DNA from: an uncultured Rhodospirillales bacterium
GTDB lineage: Bacteria > Pseudomonadota > Alphaproteobacteria > Acetobacterales > Acetobacteraceae
Assembly: GCA_903881515.1 (NCBI GenBank)
Contig: CAIRTN010000341.1
Span: 1 to 32,256 of the forward strand
DNA: 32,256 nt
Direction: 5' to 3'
The notes under the pieces are model-generated. The model worked only from the letters and a program-made list of their open reading frames with translations. It was not told the DNA's origin and searched no databases. This document shows positions 23,103 to 29,652 of this stretch, one piece after another; positions within the stretch are counted from its first letter, which is position 1; each line of letters starts with the position of its first letter. The translations under genes were made by a program, and so were the position numbers.

Positions 23103-23882
23103 CTAGGCCAAAGACTCCAGCAGTCGCGGCTCAATGGTTGCGAGCTCTGTCTGCAGGATGGACAGCACTTCCGCCTGATGCTGGGGGGTCATGCGGGGTG
23201 TTGGCGCGGTGACGCTGAGGGCACCGATGGGGGCACCAGCGAGGTCACGCAATGGAATGGCGAGTCCACAAAGGCCAGGTTGGCCGTAGCCACGGCTGAT
23301 TGCGTATCCGCGTGCACGAAATTTCTGCAGGCTGGGCAACAATCTGTCCGCCCGAACATTGTGTTCCCGCAGGCGGCGGATGTTCTCGCTGAGGAAGGTT
23401 TGGATCCTGTCGCAGCTCATCTCCATGAGAATAGCGAGGCCGCCCGCGCCGACGCCGAGGGGACGGCGCATCCCGGGGCGCAGAGGTGTGGCGCGGGCAG
23501 GGGATTGCGCATCGCGGGCATCGAGAACCAAGCCGTCATCGCCATCCAGCGTGATCAGAAAGACAGCATCGTTGCTGCGGGCGGCAATCCTGTTCAGCGC
23601 AGGTGCACAGATTTCACGCAGTTCGAAACGTGGAGCGGCGGATTGACCGAGGCTGTAGAGGATCCTGCCAAGGAAGAAGCGCTTTGTGCGTGCATCGCGG
23701 CCGACAAGGCCTTCGACCTGCAGGCAGGCCAGGATCCGATGCAATGTCGGGCGTTCAATCGGCAGCGCGCGCGCGAGTTCGGCGATCGTGACGCCACGAG
23801 TCGCGGCACGGCCGATTTCGTGCAGGATATTGGCGGCGCGCCGGATTGCCTGGGTGCCAGCGGGGGGCGCGGTTTGGCTCAT
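23103..23882 (-). CDS. IclR-family transcriptional regulator
   Basis: The 259-residue protein has the IclR two-domain plan. An N-terminal winged helix-turn-helix (about 12-72) contains AANILHEIGRA, VTIAELARALPIERPTLHRILACLQVEGLV and a basic wing. A helical linker follows, then the effector-binding domain with LRPGMRRPLGVGAGGLAIL, ISRGYGQPGLCGLAIPLRD and APIGALSVTAPTPRM. IclR proteins bind small carboxylates or aromatic acids and act as activator or repressor. It lies between two operons that carry the same predicted operator and shares its upstream region with tctC, so it probably senses the transported substrate. No clear ribosome site precedes the ATG at 23882, so the messenger may be poorly translated or leaderless. 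Confidence 0.92.
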   Translation of the reverse strand: MSQTAPPAGTQAIRRAANILHEIGRAATRGVTIAELARALPIERPTLHRILACLQVEGLVGRDARTKRFFLGRILYSLGQSAAPRFELREICAPALNRIAARSNDAVFLITLDGDDGLVLDARDAQSPARATPLRPGMRRPLGVGAGGLAILMEMSCDRIQTFLSENIRRLREHNVRADRLLPSLQKFRARGYAISRGYGQPGLCGLAIPLRDLAGAPIGALSVTAPTPRMTPQHQAEVLSILQTELATIEPRLLESLA

Positions 23883-23917
23883 GGGCCATGATGTAGGGGT
23901 GTTGGCGGCGGCATCAA

Positions 23918-23932
23918 GTCCAATATATGGAC
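23918..23932. promoter_or_regulatory. Predicted IclR-type operator in the iclR-tctC intergenic region
   Basis: GTCCAATATATGGAC has perfect 5 bp inverted arms around an AT core. It lies 35 bp before the iclR start and 8 bp upstream of a predicted -35 box for tctC. On the leftward strand its core reads TATATT, which could double as the iclR -10 box, so binding could repress iclR while activating tctC. Both effects are inference. Confidence 0.6.
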
Positions 23933-23940
23933 AGTGCGCG

Positions 23941-23970
23941 TTGACGGTGACGGCCGCGCGCCCCTAGATT
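23941..23970 (+). promoter_or_regulatory. Predicted promoter of the tctC operon
   Basis: TTGACG (23941-23946) matches the -35 consensus at five of six positions, and TAGATT (23965-23970) serves as -10 after an 18-base spacer. A leader of about 100 bases would follow, containing a small CCCG-AAA-CGGG hairpin at 24003-24013. Confidence 0.5.
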
Positions 23971-24076
23971 TCCCAGGCGCAATCTGCCAGGTGGACGATA
24001 ATCCCGAAACGGGAGGCCGGTTGGCGGATGCACAAAATTCCGGCGGTTGACCGAAGGACGATTGGGGGGATTACCG

Positions 24077-25069
24077 ATGAAATTCTGGTCTCGGCGGACC
24101 GGCCTGTTAGGCGCGGCATGCGCGGCGGTCCTGACCATTGCTGGCGGGGTTCATGCGCAGCCAACGTACCCCTCGCAACCCATTCGTATCATTGTTGGCT
24201 ATGCCCCTGGCGGGAATACCGACATCCCCGCGCGATTGTTCTCCACCGTGATGGCAAAAAATCTCGGCGTTTCCATCGTGGTGGAGAACCGACCCGGTGC
24301 GAGCGGGGTGCCGGCGGCAGAGTTCGTGAAACGGGCGAAGCCCGATGGCTATACCCTGCTGTGGGCGACATCTGCGAGCCATAGCGTTTCAGTCGTTGCG
24401 ATGGCGCCGCTGCCGTACGATCCGGTGAAGGATTTCGCGCCGATCACCCTGATCAGTCAGGACCCGAACGTTTTGGTTTCCGGCCCGGACATCAAGGCGG
24501 AGGGGGTACAACAGATATTGGAGTATCTTAAGGCGCATCCCCGTTCGCCGGTCGGCAATTCCGGACCGGCGACATCGGGGCGGTTCGCGATGGAGCTGAT
24601 GAAGCCGAAGCTGGGGGTGGAAACGGTTCCGGTCCCTTACAAATCCACCGGGCCGCTGCTGACCGATCTGGCGGGCAATCAGATTCCGTTCGGGATCATG
24701 GGGGCATCGACCGCAGTGCCGTTCCTCAAAGATAAGCGGATCAAGGCATATTTCGTCACCAGCCTGACACGCTCGCGGATCTTACCGGATGTGCCGACGT
24801 TGAACGAGACGGTTTCGCCAGGGTTCGACGCAGTGGCGTGGAGTGCGCTTTATGCGCCGCCAGGGACGCCCGCTCCAGTGGTGGCGAAGATCAACGCGGC
24901 GATGCGCGAGGCGGCGCAAGCGCCGGAAGTTAAGCAGTGGCTGGAACAGTCAGGGCTGGAAGTGCCGTTGGGCACGCCGGAGCAATTGGTTGCATTCATG
25001 CAGACCGACATTGCGCGTTGGGTGTCTGTGGCGAAGGACAACAATCTCAAGTTCAATGCCGGCGAGTGA
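24077..25069 (+). CDS. tctC: Tripartite tricarboxylate transporter substrate-binding protein (Bug/TctC family)
   Basis: The 330-residue protein has a signal peptide of about 27 residues (VHA then QP). The Bug-family N terminus YPSQPIRIIVGYAPGGNTD (31-49) follows. VVENRPGASG, GYTLLWATSASHSV and the C-terminal VAWSALYAPPGTPAPVVAKI are further family marks. Such receptors bind a dicarboxylate or aromatic carboxylate in the periplasm and pass it to TctA-TctB. GGGGGGA before the ATG at 24077 supports the start over longer forms. It is the first gene of tctC-racemase-tctB-tctA and is preceded by a predicted IclR site. The ligand is unknown. Confidence 0.93.
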   Translation: MKFWSRRTGLLGAACAAVLTIAGGVHAQPTYPSQPIRIIVGYAPGGNTDIPARLFSTVMAKNLGVSIVVENRPGASGVPAAEFVKRAKPDGYTLLWATSASHSVSVVAMAPLPYDPVKDFAPITLISQDPNVLVSGPDIKAEGVQQILEYLKAHPRSPVGNSGPATSGRFAMELMKPKLGVETVPVPYKSTGPLLTDLAGNQIPFGIMGASTAVPFLKDKRIKAYFVTSLTRSRILPDVPTLNETVSPGFDAVAWSALYAPPGTPAPVVAKINAAMREAAQAPEVKQWLEQSGLEVPLGTPEQLVAFMQTDIARWVSVAKDNNLKFNAGE

Positions 25070-25919
25070 ACGACAGGCCGCCGGCCACTTGAGGATCTGG
25101 CACCAGAGTTTCACCACGCTGGCTGATGTGCCGGCCTACCGCGATGCGCTGCATGCGCGCATCGCGAAGGTCGTGCGACCGGGTACCGAGGTCGTTCTGC
25201 ATGGGCAGATTCCGGGAACGTATTCGACGAATTATCCCGGTGGAGACCTTGGGTTCAGCGCATTGTTTGCGCTGCACGGGTTGCAGTGGATCGCTGCGGC
25301 GCGGGAGGCGGAACGACAGGGTTTCGACGCGATGATCTGCGCGACGATGTCGAACCCGCTGATCGAGGAACTGCGCACGCTGGTGGATATCCCGGTGATT
25401 GGCTACGGCGAGACGGTGCTGACGCTGTCCCGGCTGTATGGGCGCCGGTTCGGCATGCTGTGCTTCATTGCCGGGCGTGCGGGGTTCTGGCCCGAGAAGC
25501 TGCGGGAATGGGGATTTGCTGACCGGTTCGTGGGTGTACGCGGCCTGGGTATAGGCTTTGATGCGGTCATCGGGGGACTGCAGGACGAGGCGGCACGCAC
25601 CGGTGTGGTTGCGGCGGTGCGCGAAGCAGGCGAGGCGCTGGTGCGCGAGACGGGGGCAGATGTGATTGTGCCGTCGGAAATGCCACTGAACCTGCTGCTG
25701 GCTTTGGCCGGGGTGCACGAGATCGGTGGCGCCACTGTGATGGATGGGCTGGCGAGCGTGCTGAAGATGGCCGAGATGCAGGCCGACCTGCGGCTTCTGT
25801 CGGGAATGCAGCCCAGCTGCAACGGGTTCTTCCATGCGCGGCCGCAGCGGGCACGCGTGGATGAGGTAATGCGATTCTACGGATTGGACGGCCTCGGTGG
25901 CCGGATCCAGGCGGATTGA
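25056..25919 (+). CDS. Asp/Glu/hydantoin racemase superfamily protein with a single active-site cysteine
   Basis: The 287-residue protein follows the hydantoin-racemase-like pattern. GFDAMICATMSNPLIEELRT (89-108) supplies the first catalytic cysteine, C95. DIPVIGYGETVLTLSRLYGRRFGML is the typical middle. The second site, normally a C-containing GADVIVLGC-type strand, reads GADVIVPSEMP (200-210), so the second cysteine is missing. One-cysteine relatives include arylmalonate decarboxylase, although there the other cysteine is the one kept. The enzyme may be an isomerase, decarboxylase or non-racemising relative. The ATG at 25056 overlaps the end of tctC by 14 bp. Its place between tctC and tctB suggests it acts on the imported acid. 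Confidence 0.8.
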   Translation: MPASERQAAGHLRIWHQSFTTLADVPAYRDALHARIAKVVRPGTEVVLHGQIPGTYSTNYPGGDLGFSALFALHGLQWIAAAREAERQGFDAMICATMSNPLIEELRTLVDIPVIGYGETVLTLSRLYGRRFGMLCFIAGRAGFWPEKLREWGFADRFVGVRGLGIGFDAVIGGLQDEAARTGVVAAVREAGEALVRETGADVIVPSEMPLNLLLALAGVHEIGGATVMDGLASVLKMAEMQADLRLLSGMQPSCNGFFHARPQRARVDEVMRFYGLDGLGGRIQAD

Positions 25920-25920
25920 A

Positions 25921-26370
25921 ATGCGGCAAGATCTGATTTCCGGGCTTGTGCTGTCGGCGATCGGTGCCGGGGCGGTGCTGGAGGGCCGGCGACATCATAT
26001 CGGCACGCTGCGCGAGATGCAGGCGGGGTATTTCCCGGTCGCACTCGGCACGTTGATGGTGATGATCGGGCTGCTGATGGCGGGCCTGGCGGTGCTGGGG
26101 CGCGACAGTGGCGAGGCGCATGTGGCGCATAAGCCGGATTGGCACGGAACTAGTGCCATCGTTGCGGGTGTAGTGTGCTTCATCGCGCTGGGGGCCTGGT
26201 TCGGCCTGGCGCCGGCGACGTTTTCCTGCGTGCTGATTTCGGCGCTGGGCGACCGGGCTGCGACCTGGCGTGGTGCGCTGGGGCTGGCGGTGGTGCTGAC
26301 GGTCGCCGCGGTTTTGGTGTTCGCCTATCTTCTGCAAGTGCCGTTTCCGATCTGGCAGTGGCCCGCATGA
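25921..26370 (+). CDS. tctB: Tripartite tricarboxylate transporter small permease subunit TctB
   Basis: The 149-residue protein has about four hydrophobic segments (near 8-26, 42-64, 84-104 and 120-142). The short GYFPVALGTLMVMIGLLM segment after the first helix is typical of TctB. It pairs with TctA in the inner membrane as the small subunit of the sodium- or proton-driven carboxylate importer. The ATG at 25921 is one base after the racemase TGA. Its stop overlaps the tctA start by ATGA. Confidence 0.88.
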   Translation: MRQDLISGLVLSAIGAGAVLEGRRHHIGTLREMQAGYFPVALGTLMVMIGLLMAGLAVLGRDSGEAHVAHKPDWHGTSAIVAGVVCFIALGAWFGLAPATFSCVLISALGDRAATWRGALGLAVVLTVAAVLVFAYLLQVPFPIWQWPA

Positions 26371-27881
26371 TCGGCACCGCGCTGACCGATCTTGGCCTGG
26401 GATTCGAGGTCGCATTTCAGCAGAACAATTTGCTGTTCTGTTTCCTGGGCGTGCTGTTCGGCAACATCGTTGGTGTGCTGCCAGGCATGGGGGTGATGGC
26501 GGCGATTTCGGTGCTGCTGCCGTTGACGTTTGCAATGAAGCCGGTTGCCGCGATCCTGATGCTGGCGGGGATTTATTACGGGGCGCAGTACGGTGGCGCG
26601 ATCTGTTCGATCCTGCTCAACCTTCCCTGTCACCCTCCGCACGCAGTGACCTGCCTGGACGGCTATCCGCTTACGCTGCAGGGCCGTGGCGCGAGCGCGC
26701 TGGGGATAACGATGCTGTCTTCGTTCGTGGGGGCATCGTTCGGCATTACCGAGATGATCTTTTTCGCGCCTGTGCTGGTGGAGGTGGCGTTCAAATTCGG
26801 GCCTGCGGATATCTGTTCGCTGATGCTGCTGGGATTGCTCGCGGGATCGACGTTGGCGAAAAGCGCGCCATTGAAGGGCGTGGGGATGACGGTGCTGGGC
26901 CTGCTGCTGGGGCTGGCGGGAACAGATGTGAATACCGGGGAAACGCGCTTCACCTTCGGTTTCGTCGAACTCACTGACGGGGTGGAGATTGTTGCTCTTG
27001 CGCTCGGGCTGTTCGGCATCGCCGAGTTCCTGAAGAGCGTGAACAATGTGCTGCCAATCTCCGCGACGGGAACGGTGGTACGCCTGCGCGACATGGTGCC
27101 GCGGCGCGATGAACTGCGCCGCGCGTTCCCGGCGATGATCCGTGGCACGTTGATTGGCAGCATGTGCGCGCTGATCCCCGGCACGGGGCCAACTATTGCA
27201 TCCTTCGTGGCCTATGCTGCGGAAAAGAAGATTTCACGTAATCCGGAGAAGTTCGGGCACGGTGCGATCGAGGGGGTGGCAGCACCGGAGGCCTCGACGC
27301 ACTCATCGGTGCAGGGCGATTTCATCCCGACGATGAGCCTGGGAATACCGGGCGATTCGGTGATGGCGCTGATCCTGGGGGCGCTGGTGATTCAGGGCAT
27401 CCAGCCGGGGCCGCAGTTGATCCGCGAGCATCCGGATCTGTTTTGGGGGCTGATCGCGAGCTTCTGGATCGGCAATGTGCTGCTGCTGATCCTCAATGTT
27501 CCGCTCATAGGGATCTGGGTGAAGCTGCTGAAAATTCCGTATCGGTTCCTGTACCCGAGCGCGCTGTTCTTCATCTGCATCGGCGTCTACAGCACAACCA
27601 ATGACCTCTTTACGGTCGGGGAGGCTCTGGCAATCGGGATCGGCGGGTATGGGTTACTGCAGCTCGGGTTTCACCCGGCACCAATTCTGCTGGGCTTCGT
27701 GTTGGGACCCCGGTTGGAAGAGAATTTTCGCCGCGCGATGCTGATATCGGGCGGCAAGCTTTCGGTGTTTGTCGAGCGTCCGATCAGCGCGACGTTCCTG
27801 GGTTTGGCCGCACTGCTGCTGATTGTCCAGGTGGTGCTGCGGATCAGGTTGGGGCGCACCGCCGGGCTGCAGGACGACTAG
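26367..27881 (+). CDS. tctA: Tripartite tricarboxylate transporter large permease subunit TctA
   Basis: The 504-residue polytopic protein has about twelve membrane segments. GNIVGVLPGMGVMAAISVLLPLTF begins at residue 32, and the second-half repeat GTLIGSMCALIPGTGPTIASFVAYAAEKK shows the duplicated TctA fold. MSLGIPGDSVMALILGAL is the conserved re-entrant region. The first-half counterpart normally reads N-x-PG near an aDGYP motif; here it is NLPCHPPHAVTCLDGYP (85-101), with Cys in place of Gly. That may tune substrate choice. The stop overlaps the convergent dppB-like stop by 4 bp (CTAG). Confidence 0.93.
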   Translation: MIGTALTDLGLGFEVAFQQNNLLFCFLGVLFGNIVGVLPGMGVMAAISVLLPLTFAMKPVAAILMLAGIYYGAQYGGAICSILLNLPCHPPHAVTCLDGYPLTLQGRGASALGITMLSSFVGASFGITEMIFFAPVLVEVAFKFGPADICSLMLLGLLAGSTLAKSAPLKGVGMTVLGLLLGLAGTDVNTGETRFTFGFVELTDGVEIVALALGLFGIAEFLKSVNNVLPISATGTVVRLRDMVPRRDELRRAFPAMIRGTLIGSMCALIPGTGPTIASFVAYAAEKKISRNPEKFGHGAIEGVAAPEASTHSSVQGDFIPTMSLGIPGDSVMALILGALVIQGIQPGPQLIREHPDLFWGLIASFWIGNVLLLILNVPLIGIWVKLLKIPYRFLYPSALFFICIGVYSTTNDLFTVGEALAIGIGGYGLLQLGFHPAPILLGFVLGPRLEENFRRAMLISGGKLSVFVERPISATFLGLAALLLIVQVVLRIRLGRTAGLQDD

Positions 27882-28825
27882 CCGTAGTCGATCCGGGGAT
27901 CGATATAGGCGTAGAGCACGTCGACCATCACATTCATCAGCACGTAGATCACCAGGATGAACATGATGCAGCCCTGGATCAGCGGGTAGTCACGGGCGTC
28001 GATCGCCTGGATCAGCAGGCGGCCGATGCCAGGGTAGGTGAACACTGCCTCGGTGACGACGGTGCCGCCGATGAAGCTCGCCGTCATCAGTCCGACGACG
28101 GTGACGAAGGGTAGTAGCGCATTGCGCATCACATGGCGGCCGATGACGTCGCGTTCCCGCAGGCCTTTGGAACGCGCGGTGCGGACATAATCGGCCTTGA
28201 GTTCACCGAGCAGAGCGGCACGCAGGAAACGTGCAAAGATGCCGGAGACGTAGATACCAAGAGTGAGCGCCGGCAACAGCGTGTTCACCACGGCGCCCCA
28301 GGGATCGAGCCAGACCGGTACGAACGCGGAGACCGAGGGCAGCCAGTTCAGCGTGACCGCGAACAGCAGGATCAGCAGGATGCCGAGCCAGAAGGTCGGC
28401 ACACCCAGGGCCAGCGCGCTCCAGCCTGACAACGCGCGGTCAAGCCAGCCGCGCGGCGAGAGCGCGCTGATGATGGCGACGGGGATGCCGAAAACCAGCC
28501 CCACAATGGTTGAACTCAGACCCAGTTGGATGGTGGCAGGAATGCGCTCGGCGATCAGCATGGCGACGGGTTCGCGGCTCTGGATCGACAGTCCTAGATC
28601 GCCGTGCAGGGCGGAGAGCAGCCAGAACCAGTATTGCTCGAGCACCGGTCGGTCGAGGCCGAGCCGGGCCACGGTCTCCCTAATCTGCTCGGGCGTGGCG
28701 TTCTCGCCGACCAAGGCACCGACCGGGCTGCCGGGAACGGCGAAAACCATCGCCCAGACGCCAAGCGAGGCGAGCAGCAGCACAGGTAGGAGTTGCAACA
28801 GGCGGCGCAGCACATAGCCGGTCAT
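27878..28825 (-). CDS. Peptide-type ABC transporter permease, DppB/OppB family
   Basis: The 315-residue inner-membrane protein starts with the DppB opening TGYVLRRLLQLLPVLLLASL. It has the periplasmic LGLDRPVLEQYWFWLLSALHGDLGLS loop. The EAA coupling loop is DYVRTARSKGLRERDVIGRH, followed by NALLPFVTVVGLM and FTYPGIGRLLIQAIDARDYPLIQG. About six membrane segments are visible. It forms the channel with the DppC-like protein. The start overlaps that gene's stop by ATGA. It is the last gene of the leftward transporter operon. Confidence 0.93.
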   Translation of the reverse strand: MTGYVLRRLLQLLPVLLLASLGVWAMVFAVPGSPVGALVGENATPEQIRETVARLGLDRPVLEQYWFWLLSALHGDLGLSIQSREPVAMLIAERIPATIQLGLSSTIVGLVFGIPVAIISALSPRGWLDRALSGWSALALGVPTFWLGILLILLFAVTLNWLPSVSAFVPVWLDPWGAVVNTLLPALTLGIYVSGIFARFLRAALLGELKADYVRTARSKGLRERDVIGRHVMRNALLPFVTVVGLMTASFIGGTVVTEAVFTYPGIGRLLIQAIDARDYPLIQGCIMFILVIYVLMNVMVDVLYAYIDPRIDYG

Positions 28826-29652
28826 GCGGCATCTCCGGCATGGTCGGCTCGGTCTTCAAGGATGCGGGCCAGCGTACGGCCGAGCGTGTCAAGCGAGAGG
28901 ATGGTCAGTGTCAGCACGAGACCGGGCAGCACCGCGTAAGTGGGGGCCTCGTAGAGGTAGGATTTGCCGGTGCGCAGCATTTCGCCCCAGCTTGGCGCAG
29001 GCGGGGGAATGCCGACGCCGAGGAAGGCCAGCGCCGCTTCGAGCAGGATGGCGACCGAGGAGAGGATGACAACCTGCACCAGGATCGGGCTCCAGGCATT
29101 GGGCAGCACGGTGCGAAACATGGCATAGCCCGCTGATCCGCCCATCGCCTCAACAGCGACGACGAAATCACGGCTGCGCAACGAGAGCACCTGGGCGCGG
29201 GTGATGCGGGCAAAGCTGGGGATGCCGGTGATGCCGACAGCGACCAGGGCCGCGCCCTGGCTACGGCCGAGCACGGCGATCAACGCCATGGCGAACAGGA
29301 TGTTGGGCAGGGCCAGCAGCACGTCGACAATGCGCATCAGCACGGCATCCCGCCATCCGCCGAAGAACCCGGCGACCAGGCCGATCGGCACGCCGATGGC
29401 GCCGGCGATCAGTACTGCGCCGCCGGCGGTGACCAGCGAGGTGCGGGCGCCGGCGATGACACGCGCCAGGATGTCGCGACCGAGTTCGTCCGCACCGAAC
29501 CAATGCTCGGCGTTGGGTGGGTCGAGAGCGGCGGCGAGGTCCTGCGCCAGAGGGTCGAGATCGAACAGCACCGGCGCGACGAACGACGCAAGCAGCAGCA
29601 CGGCAAGGAAGGTCACCCCGAGAAAGGCGCCTGGATAGCGCAGGGCGATCAT
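28822..29652 (-). CDS. Peptide-type ABC transporter permease, DppC/OppC family
   Basis: The 276-residue protein carries the DppC signature HWFGADELGRDILARVIAGARTSL (about 50-73), a central DVLLALPNILFAMALIAVLG and an EAA loop from DFVVAVEAMGGSAGYAMFR. PNAWSPILVQ and FLGVGIPPPAPSWGEML are also typical. About six membrane segments are visible. It heterodimerises with the DppB-like permease. Both ends overlap neighbours by ATGA, so all three genes are coupled. Confidence 0.93.
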   Translation of the reverse strand: MIALRYPGAFLGVTFLAVLLLASFVAPVLFDLDPLAQDLAAALDPPNAEHWFGADELGRDILARVIAGARTSLVTAGGAVLIAGAIGVPIGLVAGFFGGWRDAVLMRIVDVLLALPNILFAMALIAVLGRSQGAALVAVGITGIPSFARITRAQVLSLRSRDFVVAVEAMGGSAGYAMFRTVLPNAWSPILVQVVILSSVAILLEAALAFLGVGIPPPAPSWGEMLRTGKSYLYEAPTYAVLPGLVLTLTILSLDTLGRTLARILEDRADHAGDAA

